Shown here: positions 44,905-57,600 of the stretch, one piece after another
Layout: the number at the start of each line of letters is the position of its first letter
Position numbering within the stretch: position 1 is the stretch's first letter
Source of the DNA: Acanthococcus lagerstroemiae
Lineage: Eukaryota > Arthropoda > Insecta > Hemiptera > Eriococcidae
Assembly: GCA_031841125.1 (NCBI GenBank)
Contig: CM063113.1
Span: forward strand, 61,373,211 to 61,437,210
Direction of reading: 5' to 3'
Length of the DNA stretch: 64,000 nucleotides
Program-made: the position numbers and the translations under genes
The notes under the pieces: generated by a model
What the model was told of the DNA's origin: nothing
Database searches by the model: none
The model's input: the letters and a program-made list of their open reading frames with translations, nothing else

Positions 44905-47230
44905 TTATGACCAGTTTGATGCAGCTCTCCATTTCTCCTTATCTCGTGCAAGTTCTTTCATTTCGTAATAACACTTACTTTTTTGACATCCTTGATTATC
45001 TGTTGAACATACTGGAATCTTTGACGATCTCCCCAATTCTTTCCCTCCACTCTTCCTTCTAGCAGTAGTGATATTATTCCTGGGTGCCTCAAATTATGCC
45101 CTATTAGTTTATTTCTCCTTCTCTTCAGACAATTCCAAATATCCATTTTACCTCCTACCCTGTTAAGTATTTCCTCGTTTCTTACCTTATCCGTCCATTT
45201 GATGCTAAATATCCGCCTATAGCACCACATCTCAAACACTTCGATCCTTCTCTTCTCTGGTTTCCCTATATGGCCCACGTTTCGCATCCATACAAGGCTA
45301 CACTCCAAACGGAAGTTTTCAAGAACAATTTTTTGATTTCCAGATTTATTTTTGATTTGAAAATATTACTTTTTCGATAAAATGCCAATTTGGCTTGTGC
45401 TATTCTACTACTAATATTTCCTTTTACTCATTCCATCTTTTGTTATTTTACTCCCTAAATAGCAAAATTCGCTTACTTCCTCGATTTTTTTCTGTCCAAT
45501 ATTTATATTTAAGCTATCGTGTTCACATCGATTACATACCATTGTTTTATTTTTATTTATTCTCATACGATATTCTGTACTCAAAATCTCAATTTCGTTT
45601 AAAATGTTTTCCAAAACCATACTCCTTTCAGCTAATAAGACACAATATCATCTGCAAATCTGACCATCTTTACTTGCTCTCCATGTATAAGTGACACCTG
45701 GTTCAAATTATTCTTTTATTTCTTTAACGGCCCGCTCTATGTACAGATTAAATAATACTGGAGATAAGGAGCACCCCTGCCTTACACCTTTTTCTATATT
45801 AGCCTCCCCTTTCTCTCCTATTCTTAATGTGGCTTTCTGTCCTTTATATAAGTTTAAAATAACTTGTCTTTCTTTGAATTTTATTCGTATCTTTTTTTAG
45901 AATATCTATCAAACATTTTAGCCCATTTAACATTGTCAAAAGCTTTTTCAATATCAACGAATACCATATATGTATCCTGCCCCTTTTTGAGTCTCCCATC
46001 TACAATTAATCTCAAAGCTAACGCTGCTTCCCTAGTACCGTATCTACTTTTTCTAAATCCAAACTGATCATCTCCTAATTCTGCATCTATTCTATTCTCA
46101 ATTCTCCTGTAAATTCTCCTAGTTAATATTTTTGACTCATGCGAAAGAAGACTAATTGTTCGATAATTTTCATACCTATCTGCTCCTGCTTTTTTGGTAT
46201 AGTTACTATAACACTCTTTTTAAAGTCCTTAGGCTTTTCCCCTTACTCATAAATATGTAACATACTACAGGGTGTCTGCAGGAGCTGAAAACTCTTTCAA
46301 GTCTTTCAAGTCCCAAATTTTGAAAATAGTTCCTGAAAGTCCTGAAAAATGCTGAAATTTTTTTTTAATTTGAAAAGTTTTTCATTTTTGTTGATACGTA
46401 TTTTTAAAACCTCACTCCTCAAAAATCAACATTCGCTGTACAAGATTAGAATTTTCAATAATAATAATTATAGATAGTAAATTTGTTTCCAATATTTAAA
46501 AATAAATGTTTTGCGATTCCTATGATTGATCATTAAAAGTGTAGCGCAGGATCTATGTTCACAAGGAGGGAGTAAAGGGGATAATACAATAGGAAACAAA
46601 CAAGATCTGCACACTCGGGGAAAATATGGAAAATATGCCGGCTACCATCCTGCAAAGGGTCGTGAAAAAGTACTTCATTTTTACTTTTCAATTTCTGTAG
46701 ACACTCTGCACTAATTTGTACAATTTATCAAGTACATATTCTCTTAAGTTCTGCAATAATTCGGCTGGTATCTCATCCACTCCTGGAGCTTTCACTTTCT
46801 TTAAATCTGTCAATGCTTCGTGTCAAATTCGCTCCTTAAAATTTAGTCTCCCCTCTCATCTTCCACATCTTCCTCCCTTTCCATTCTTCTCTCTTCATCC
46901 CCATTATTACTATATAGTTCTTCTATATACATACTCTACCCACCGTTTCACTTTTCCTTCATCTGTGTAAATAGGCTCTCTCTCCTTATTTGTTATATTA
47001 CTTGCTTTCTTCCTTCTTTCTCCAAATTCTATTTTTACTGTTCTATAGGCCAAGTCTATTTGTCCTTTATTCATAAATTCTTGTATCTCATCACTTTTAC
47101 CGACTTTTCGGAGAAAAGGGAGGTATTACACCCGTCACAGTTGTGAAGATGGGGGCGGGGGCAATGTTTTTTTTTCCTTCATCCATTCCTCCTTTGCCTT
47201 TTTACACTCTCTCTTTATTTCATTCCTTAA
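44905..47230 (-). pseudogene. Decayed LINE (non-LTR retrotransposon) reverse-transcriptase ORF
   Basis: Reading from 47230 down: NEIKRECKKAKEEWMKE, then KAPGVDEIPAELLQNL, DQFGFRKSRYGTREAALAL, FVDIEKAFDNVKW (RT motif A), GVRQGCSLSPVLFNLYIE (motif B), VRFADD (motif C, catalytic Asp pair kept), SEFCYLGSKIT, and a C-terminal part with RRIEVFEMWCYRRI and ending EKWRAASNWS, stop at 44905-44907. Frameshifts (one near 44960-44980) and stops break the frame, no endonuclease part is seen, and a MITE interrupts it at 46268-46708. 5'-truncated, dead copy. The order of motifs and the end resemble the LINEs with an endonuclease-reverse transcriptase common in insects; clade not settled. Confidence 0.85.
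46268..46708. mobile_element. 441-bp hAT-like MITE inserted in the LINE
   Basis: The left end CAGGGTGTCTGCAGGAGCTG matches, in inverted form, the right end (complement CAGAGTGTCTACAGAAATTG). LINE coding similarity stops at the left border and resumes at the right. The interior has repeated TTTCAAGTC and CCTGAAAGTCC words. No clean 8-bp duplication could be confirmed. Confidence 0.65.
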
Positions 47231-47238
47231 CTACAGGA

Positions 47239-47450
47239 CTGCCAATATTTCAAGTTACTGCCTCTAATGGACTTTGATGAGTAGAGATTAAAGCTGAAAT
47301 AACCTCAAAATTGAACGGAGTGACTCAAGAACCACTTCGCCCGATGAAGTTGTTGACCCTAATTTTTAGGTTTCGACCCCTCGTGGATCCTCCAGGGGTG
47401 AGAATGCACCCCAAACGACCTTAAAAATGGGTGGCGTATTAAGAGACTCG
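47239..47450 (+). repeat. Fragment of the fold-back family at 50.5-51.7 kb
   Basis: Shares CTGAAATAACCTCAAAATTG, CCTAATTTTTAGGTTTCGAC and AATGCACCCCAAACGACCTT with the arms of 50484-51690, in the orientation of the right arm. Confidence 0.75.
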
Positions 47451-48694
47451 AGAAGATCGTGTTATGACTCGTCAAGACTCGTTAAAACTTCTCAAGGCTC
47501 GTTAGCCCCTACACGATAAAAATATTGTAAAATCGAGTTAGCTCGATAAGACGTATTTAATTTGTTTGCGACCCTTAAACCTCTGGACGCTCCCTTTCCG
47601 GCGACTATGCAGTGGTCGCGATCGTGACGTCGTTTTCTAAAAATTAATTTTGTGAATAACGATTCGAAAGTTTAGATAGGTAAATTAGGAAACCACTGGC
47701 GTTGTAATTATTGAAGACGTAAGCTGCACATTTCAACGTAAAATTTTGGTCCTCCGAATGAAGTCAAAAGGATTGTCTAGTAGACAGTCAGTAAAAGAGC
47801 CTGCCGACCTCCCAGCCTACCAGACATGCAGCGAGCTGGTAGTTATGGCATACCCAGGATTTTTTAAGGGAGTTCGAGTTAATTCGTGAAAATTTTTGAA
47901 AATGTCTGCCACTTGCACTTTTTGCAATTAATTAAAAAAAAAAAGTATTAAATAACCGATTGTTTGGCTTCGAAAGGGGGATACGACTGACCCGATCGCA
48001 TTCATCCCAATCCGTAAGCTCTAGACAGGTAGCTAGATTGAAGAGAAGTGAGGGACATACTGCCCCGAGCAGAAGATTGATTGGAGCGATGAAGCCAGTG
48101 TCAGTGTGGTATGGTCACTGAATAGGCAAGGGGCCTTGTCAGCGAGGGACTCGTGGTTAGAAGAGAAAATTCACGACAGTACCTACGCAACTGTCGGCCT
48201 TAATTTTCGTTCGGTTTGAAAATGGTTACTTGTCGTGGAAAATTCACGCGATTTCCGTTAGTCTAATTACACCTAGCGCTATTAAAATTAGTATTCGATT
48301 GTTTCTTCCGAATTGGAACCATAAAATTCAAATGTCGTTCGTTTTCACGTTCGCAAATAAGCCTGGTTGGCTTTAATTCTGATATTTCGGAAGAAATGTA
48401 AATTTAACGCTTCGTTAATTTACATTCGGTGTTGTTTGGCAACAGCTTCGACGTTTGTATAAGGTCAATTCGCGGCAAAGCGCGTAATTTTTACGATTTT
48501 TCATCGGAACCCATAACCATATCATACGTGGCCGGTATCGGTACTCGGTAGTTCCAACAGTCGAGAATGCCGCAATAAGGTCTTGTCACGTTTTGACGGG
48601 GTAACCGCGTTCGTGATCTGGTCGTTGTATATTTTGTTTCAAAAAGCTTTCGATTTCGCGATAATCGATTCGATTTATTGTTCATTCGAGTTCG
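47451..48694. other. Upstream region of the septin gene
   Basis: Contains degenerate GACTCGTTAA repeats at 47440-47530 and CG-containing DNA near 48400-48690, which may include promoter and 5'UTR. No other gene seen. The minus-strand frame at 48491-48931 overlaps septin exon 1 and is a shadow. Confidence 0.45.
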
Positions 48695-51600
48695 ATGGAA
48701 ACGAGTGAATTGTTGCGGGAGTTGCTGCCACCGACCCAGGGCAGCGTGAAATGCACCAGCGTGATTTTGAAGTCTCCCAGTTCGCCCCGAAAGTACAGCT
48801 CGTCCTTGGCAGACACGAACTGCCTGTCTTGTTATCCGAGTGACATGAAATTTAGCAGCGCGATGAGACGCAAATTGACATCGAAATTCGATACCGTAAG
48901 TTCGTTCGAGACTTCGCTTGAAAGAATGCACGGTTGTTGCCGTGAATGGGTGATGGATATACTTCTACATTCATTTGTTGATGAAATTCGGCTTCTAAAT
49001 TGAGTGTAATTTCGTCGGTGTCCACCGGTTTCGATTTATTTCGAGGAACATTTTTTTCTCGATGCGTCGTCGAGTAGATTATCATGTACAAGTGGATCGT
49101 CGGCTTGCTCAGTTAGTTTTCTTCTCGATCAAAGGTGCCTGAAAGGGAAAGGATGTGTATGTTTCTCGAGTACCGGAGGATTGTCAGTGCTGCTTCCTTC
49201 TTTGTAAAGACTGTCTGGGAAGTCGTTCTGATTATAGAAATTGGAACATTCGTCATTTATTTTAACACGTACCGAAACCCATCGATCAGGGCCGGAGTGG
49301 TCAACGAGCACCCGTCAAATGCCCGGTGGCCTGGCACAAGTGTGCCCTGGCCAAACCAAAGTGGTCTGATCATCCCAGAAATTATGTTTTAAAAGTCTAT
49401 TACAAAATGTGTGCGCAGTTTTACTTGTTCGAGTTTAGGTTTCGCTCGAAGGGCTGAATATTTGGGATAAACATCCAGCCTTGTTCAAATATCTAGACTT
49501 CTTTAGGACTCTTCAAGGCTTTTGTAAGGCTCTTGCTATGTTTTACGTTTTCAGACCTTAAAAATCTTACAGATTCGGTCGAGACCACCCTAGGTCTCAA
49601 TCTTTTTACAACACTTTCAAGATTCTTTCAGATTTTCAAAACGTATCAGTCTCGCTGAGATACCTCCCCTTAACTGTTATCTCTTTAAGACGCTTTTAGA
49701 CTGATTTCAGACTTTTAAAGACTATCCAGATAGGTTGAGCACTCTTTGCACCTCGTTTCCGCTTCTCCAAACTTGTTTAAGACTTTTAAACACTCTTCTG
49801 GACGTATTTCAGATTCGTTTCACGGCTATTCCAAGTTTGATTGAGACTTTTAAAGACTACTCTAGACATATGGCTATAAGACTTTTAAAACGTTTTCAGA
49901 TTTATTCAACACAATACTTTGGATTTAAGATTATTTGAGACTCTCCAAGCTTGTTCTGTATTTTCCCTTAAAACGCTTCCAGACCTCATCCAAACTTTTT
50001 GAAAAGTCCGAAAACCGCTTGAAAATATTCTTGAATTATTCTAAAGACCTTAAAGAGTCTAAAATATGCCTGAAGAATCTAGAAATAGTACTGGAATAAA
50101 TTATTTTCTGCCTTTCTTCCGGAGCCGAAAAAAAAATTTGAAAATTACTCGGTTCTACTGCTGCTCAAATCATTAACAAAACCTAAAAACCCCATCATTT
50201 TTTTTTTTTTTTTGTAATAAAATTGTAAAGTCTTAGTTGTTGAATGTTTGAAGTCTAGTTATTTGGTAGTGGTGCTAAACTGATTGTGGTTCCACTTATT
50301 AGAAAGAAGATGAACTCCTGAAAATTTGAGCAAGATTGTACAAAATTGACGAATTTCTTCTATGGAGAAATACTTTAGGTTTCAACCCTTTATAATCTAA
50401 AACAAAGAAATTACAGACAACATTAATTCCTCCACATGTAAGCACTTATTTGGGAAAGCAGAAATAGTTTTCCCCGAAAGTACAGTCAACAATTTATACT
50501 GAATAGAGTGGCACTTAATTGACCTTCATTTTTCGATTTTCGCTTGCAGAAAATAGTTCTAGCCAAAAAATTGGTTTCTCATAAGGTTAAAATAGACTCC
50601 ACTAAAAAACATTTGACAAAAAAATACTATTAGGGGGGATGCATGGGGACTTCCACAATGGGTAATTTAAGGGTTGTTTGATGAATCTGTACATTCCTAT
50701 CGATAAAACTCAAATAAATACTTACACATAATAATGTGTTTCTGTGTTCTTGAGACCCGCTGAACTCATTTTTAAGGTCGTTTGGGGTGCATTCTCACTC
50801 CTGGAGGATCCACGAGGGATCGAAACCTAAAAATTAGGGTCAGCAGCTTCATATATACCGGACGTAGTGGTTTTTGAGTCACTGAGTTCAATTTTGAGGT
50901 TATTTCAGCTTTAACCTCTACTCATCAAGGTTCAAACCTGAAATCTTGACAGTCATGTATGTGCACATTCATGGCATCGAAATTAGGCTTTCGTGAATCG
51001 CTGAGTTTGATTCTGAGGTATTTTTATTTGTAACCCCCCCCCCCCTCAATATGGTCCATTGGGGACTGTAATTTGAAATCTTGACACTCACGTATGTGTA
51101 CATTATGCACGTACGTAACTGTCAAGATTTCAGGTTATAGCCCACAGAAGACCTTAACTGGTGGAAGCACAGTTGAAATGACCTCAAAACTGGCCTCGTT
51201 AACTCGAAGAACCCTACTTTTAGTATACGCAAAGCTGTTGACCCTGATTTCTAGGTTTCGACTCCCTGTGAATCCCCAGATGAGGTGGGAGTGCATTCCA
51301 AACACCTTAGAAATTGTTTCAGCGTAGGTACTAGGTACCCAAAAAACATAGAAACAAATTATTACATGTATTTATTTGGATTCTGTTGATAGGACCCTAA
51401 ATTACCCATTTTAGAACCCCCTGTGCACCTTCTTAAAGTTTTTTTTTCTTCAAATGTTTCTCGGTGAAGTCTATTGTTGCGTTATGACTTATGAGGAACA
51501 AGTCTTTTGGGTAGGATTATTAGTTTTTTTTGGACAAAACTAAATTTTAAAATTTTTAAAACGAAAATTGCCGTTTGCGTTAGGGAAAATTGTATGTTAA

Positions 51601-54600
51601 ACTTCACCGTCTTGCGCATTAAACCCCCCCCCCCCCCAAAAAAAAAAAAAAGAAGGGAAAAAAAGTGTCACTCTAATACTGAGTCAATAAAATTTCACGA
51701 ACCTTCGTTACTTTTCAGAAAATAATTGATAATTGAACATTGTAGGAATGAGTTTCGGTCTTCCCTATATGCTTCTTTAGGAAAAAATGAAAGAAAAATG
51801 AAAATAATAATAATGAACATATTAAAAAGTGTTTATTACTTATTCCAACTTTTGAGAATACGTGGGATGGGGGAGAAGGGGTAGCCTACGAGCGCTTTTA
51901 GCATTAGTATACAAATTGAGTTATCCTCTGTTAATTAGCCAGCGTTTTTGGCGGTATACCAATCATATCGAATGCTTTTATTGCAGTTACATATGTATCA
52001 TTATATTGTTTAGCCGAGCTCAGCCATCAGCACGTTCCAGAAGTCTTATTGTTGTCGAAATAATGCAATGGATCGAAAAATTCTTTTCTTCGAAGTTCGA
52101 TTACGACTGGAGTTCGACAAAAAATATAACGTTTTACGAGCGGCGAATTATTTATAGTCGTTGTTACTTGGACGATTGTTTCCAGAAGTGCGAACTCGTA
52201 GAATTTAAACGAATGCTGAAGAAACTGGTGATCTGGTGTATTCATTTAATTGCTAATATTCACAAAATCGGTTAAAATACTTATTTACGTGCCGGGGTTG
52301 CAATGGTGCAAACTTTTAACCCCGATTCCACGATGATATGCCAAAATCGATAAGGTACCTTGCGTTACTGTATAGGTACTTGTGTGGTTTTTCTTTTCCT
52401 AGTGTGGAGCCGTGGTTGAGCATTCCTCATTTTTGATACTGGATATCTAATATGTAATCCGAATAACCAGATACACTTGATATATGCCAGTATGTAGGTC
52501 TATAACCAAATTATTTCGACGAGTCACGTCTCTAATCTACATTACATTCGTCGTCTGCGGAATTCCTCGAGCGGTTCTGACAATAATTAGCGAACGTGTT
52601 TTATCCCGTTCGTTGATCGTACGCCAATGATTCTTTTTTAATCTTCCAAAAAATAACATATGTCGGATACAAACCATCACCATTACGTAGCCGGTTGTTT
52701 ATAAAGCTTCTTTCAGTTTACGTTTCCATAAAACATTTCTTAAATTACACGCGATTTAATGGCTGCTAGCTCGTATGCTCTCTGATTAATCGATGATGTA
52801 TCGACGATGATTTTTTGTTTTCTTGTATTCGGTTTATGTGAGGGTTATGTAATCTGTTCCAGGGAGACAGGGATTATATCGGATTCGCAACGTTGCCCGA
52901 GCAGGTGCATCGGAAATCGGTGAAGCGGGGATTCGATTTTACGCTTATGGTGGTTGGCGAATCCGGACTCGGCAAGTCGACCTTGATAAACAGCCTGTTT
53001 CTGAGTGACCTCTACAAGGACAGGAAGATTCCGGAAGTCCATGGTATGTTCCACGTTGAGATAATGATTTAATGGTTGCATCTGCAGAAAACGCGACATT
53101 GCTAAGGGGTAACGCTCATCGATCACATAGGCAGCGACTGTGAAGCTAGGGGCCCAGATTATCATTTTACCGCCCTAAAACGGTGGTATTTATGTACCTA
53201 CTTGTTACTGTTCTTTCGTTATTTGACTTCAAGTATTAGCCCCTCCTCATTCTCTCCGGAAAATAGTTCGGAACCCTCTGGCTATCCATTATGGGATTTT
53301 CCTAAATATTCCTCCTGTATCTTCATCTTTAAAAATAACAAGTCGCTGTCCATACTTGATAAGTACCTACGCATCAAAATTTGTGGGATTGTCCTCAAAA
53401 ATGGTAACGAGATGAATAAGATTACGTGAAAAATTATCTTCCAAGTGATTACAGCTTTTTTTTATATTAATGCCAACACTTATTTTTATTTCTACGTTAT
53501 ATTATCAATTCCTAGCCTAGAGCATTAGGCCCATATTTTGAGCATAAGCCTTTCTCCGCCTTGCCCATTCTGCCCTGTCGTTTGCTACCCTGTGAAATTT
53601 TTTATTTCTAATAAATTTTTCTATATCAGCCCCCCACCTGGTCTCTTGTCTTCCCTGACTCCTACCTGCTCTGTTGTACCAGTAATTGATCTTGTAGGTA
53701 TATCTTTCAAGTAGCCGTCACCAATATCAGTAACTTGCCAAAATATTATTTTTCTTTCTTAATAATATATTGAATACATTTTTGAAAGGTGTAATCGAAC
53801 CAGTGAATCAAATTTACAATGAGATTTGAAGACCTGTAAAAACCAGAAATACAAATTGCAGTAAACTGAAAGAATTGAGGGTTTCGAAACCAGAATTATT
53901 CAAGAAAATGTGAAATTTACAAAAAACAAAAAAGTTGTTAACTAACCATGATTTTGAAATTTCTAAGAAATTTTAAATTTTCGAATAAAAATTGGGTAGC
54001 AATAATATCAAACTTACAAACCGACTTAGAATTTATGCGGAAATTTCACGCATAATTGTAATGTTTGCTAATAAAACCTCATTTGAGTGAACATTTTCAG
54101 AACTTATTTATTGAGTGGGGAATTTGTTGACAAAACTTTAATGGCATAAACCTTCGATTGCTTTCTTCAAGACCAGTGTAGATGCGGGCTCCTAAAACTG
54201 AAAAATCAGGATCCCCAAGTTTGTGAAAACAGAAATAAAAACTAGCGAGTCTTGTGGTATAATATTGGAATCTAAAATAAAGGTCGCCATTAACGAAGTT
54301 TTTGGAGTTTCTTCTTCTTTTCAGTGAGGGTCCAACATTTTTTACATCTTACTTTTTTCCCCTACTCTTCCCGTCAGTAAAAAAAGTTCCGCTCTCGAAC
54401 ACCTATTTCATCTTTCGCGGAGTGACAGGAAACTTTGTCGTCGGTTTTCAATCATAGACATTATATTCCCTATCCAATGAATTGAAAAAATTATGCAGTT
54501 TCCTATTTCAATTCCCCCGTTTCAGATTCAAATTTTATGATTCTTTTAAACTTATTTTTAATTTTCCAATCCTCTATTGTTCAAATACAGTTCTGAAGTA

Positions 54601-57600
54601 CCTACCAAAAGAACTTTTCAAAATTCACAATCATGTGGGCGAAAACGTCCCTTCATATTTTTGATATTAACAACATAATACATATAATGCTCATAACATT
54701 ATGCAACAACTGTTTTGTTTTATTATTCTGATAGTTGATTTCTATGTACTTTCCAACGCTGAAAATAATACTCTTGTCTTGTTTCCTTTATGACATCAAA
54801 ATTTTGAAATCTGAAGTGTTCTAACCCGCAACACTCCTTGCACAATTATTGTTTGCGTTCGTTCAAATGGTAATTGCCGTTTTACTTCCCGTGATAACCC
54901 TATCAACTAGTGTGACCACGATGCGTTTCAGGAGCTCTTCTGTCAAAAAAAAAAAAAAAAAACGACAAAAAAACACCACATTTTTTCAGACTATTTTAAT
55001 ATATTGCAGATCACAAAAACTACTCATGTTGGAGAAAAACTGTGTTCAATGTTGAAAAATACCGTAAAATTAATTCTCTTCAAATGCGAAATACCCGATT
55101 TTCATTTTAATTTGTTGCAAAAGCAATACGTGTCATCCGTCACCACCCTCCTGCATCGCCACATGTACGATGACGAGTAGGTGAGGGGTGACGGAGTCTG
55201 TCTGTGGCGCACCCGAATTCCAGGTTAATGCTGGGTGAGCGTTACATCGGTCAGTAGGGTATCCCATAGAGGCTCTGACAGGACAGCGCGAATCCGAAGC
55301 AGAGGGGTGAAAGATGGGATCAGGCCAGCCTCAGTACACCCCTCTGATCACTGTTGCGATACTCGAAATGGTAGTTTCCGGGGTTAGGGGTACGGTGTCT
55401 GCGGAGCCACTTTGGCGTGCGTGCATGGCCATGCGCTCTACCAAATATAAAAGTTTCTTTTCTATCTTCAGGTGAGATATTTTTTAATGATACTGAAGAA
55501 GTGTGTAGAATTAAAATACTCGGGGACAGGGCGAATTCTGAAAACATTCAGAGGCAGGGCCAAGATTTGAAGGATTTTCCTGGCGATACGATTTTCACGC
55601 GAGGAAGGGGCCAAAAGAAATTTTTCTGTTAATCTAAACTCCAAAACTGGCAAAAATTAGCCATTTTTAAAGTTCTGAAAATGATTTTCTTGTATAATAT
55701 ATATTGTTAACTTGATTTTGTGAGACGTTTTAGCTCCTGTGACTCCCTTTGAATCTGTCACCGAGCATGTAGATTCGTTGTGTCTATATTCAGTACATTT
55801 TGATTCACCCGTTTCTTTTAGAGGAGGACGCCATTGACTTGGCAGATAAAGATTTGTTCCTATCAAAATAATTGAAATAATTAATCGCTATATACTCGGT
55901 ATTTATTTACACAATTAAAAATTACTTACAAAAAGACCGAATAGGCTTCGAAAGAACAGTTATGAGTGGGGGAGGGGGCATCATTTTCGATTTATCATTG
56001 TAATTTGTATTCTGTGGCCAATAAAAACATGCGTACTGCTGTTCGAAAAATATTTTTGAGTTTGGATTAGTAAAATGAGTATCTGCAACCATTTGAAAGA
56101 GTCATTATAAAGCAATTCAAATTACCTGAAAAGAGTCCCCCAATAAGTTGAAGAAATCGAAATAATTGTAACATAGATGGTATAAATTTCGAAAGCTGTA
56201 ATCTTTATTTGTTTTTGTCAGTCAATGCTTATTTCAAGCAGTTGATGAAATCGCTCCTTATGGTCTTTGTTCCCATAATGTGGTCTGATTAGGTTTCTGA
56301 TGCGTTTTATGGGGCCTTTCCATATGATACTTTCTGAGATCTGTAGGCTAAATAGCTATCGTAATTTAAGTTGATCGCAATAACTCCTAGAGCCACGTGT
56401 GTATGTATCGCTGTCACTTTATCAAGTCTTACGATTTGTTACAGAACGCGTTACGAAGACAACGGCAATCGAGAGGAAGACGATGGACATTGAGGAAAGA
56501 GGCGTGAAATTACGGCTTACCGTCGTGGATACGCCAGGTGAATTGAAGCTTCTTCTTTCGAATCTGCTTATAAATAATTAATTCGAACGTGTATTCTTGT
56601 CGACCACTTACTCCCTCTTTCGGAATGTCTCCTTCTGGTCTCATTCGCATTTAAAATGTAAGGCGATGATGTGAAAGAAAACAGCGATAAAATAAATGAG
56701 GTTTATCTTCGCATTGAAAAACACATTGATTAAAACCTTTCATATTTGGTGTGTAATGGGCGATAAAAATGATACCGACCTCGTAGATCACGGAAACCTT
56801 GTCGAGTGAAAAATTATGGCTGTTTGGTAAGTGATTAACGGTGAATGAAAAGAGTTAAGATTTTTTTAAATCATCTTCGCTGCGTTGCTGTAAGTAGCAA
56901 TTACGAATCTCATTTCGTTTTCTAATAGGATAACATTTTTTAATCTGATATTTGTTCAATATTTATTTATTTATTTCTTTTTTGAGATGATACCGACTTT
57001 TGAGAACCAAAAAACGCATCTAATTTACCAGTATGAGAGTTACAGTCTTTTTCATAAGAATATAAGACTTACGCGGTGGATGATGACCATCCCAAATTTT
57101 TTTTGTCCCCGTTGAACTACATCATTGAGAAGTCTCCGATCTGTTACTACCAGATCAGAAAGATTAGCGCTCTGCGTGTGCTCGTCGTGCACAGCTTACT
57201 TAACGTCGTAAAACGCGCGTGACTAGTATAAGCGAACCGCCGTTGCACACTCTTCGGCACAGAGAAGGGCAACAAAAACGTAAGGAAAGCAACCGACAAA
57301 CTACCCAGAATAACTTGCCCAGGAAAGTCGTGCGTTAGAAACCGCGAACGCCAACGTCCGGCATCGGATATCATGTCTGAAGAAGAATAATAAGTTGAAG
57401 AATAAAAATAACAAAACCATCTGGAAATGATTTCTTCCTCGTTGAACAATAGGTATTGAATATAATTATTACCCCCTTCGTCTGTCGAGGACGTCTCTAA
57501 GCTGCGTTTATTGCATAGAGAATGGGAGGGCTGGTAGTGCAGAATCTGAAATGTCGACTAAAATGCAAAAATTCCAGTTGGTGGTCTTCACGTCTTACAT

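Noticed and set aside
44958..45308. Minus-strand frame considered as a host gene
   Set aside because: It is the C-terminal part of a LINE reverse transcriptase with frameshifts on both sides.
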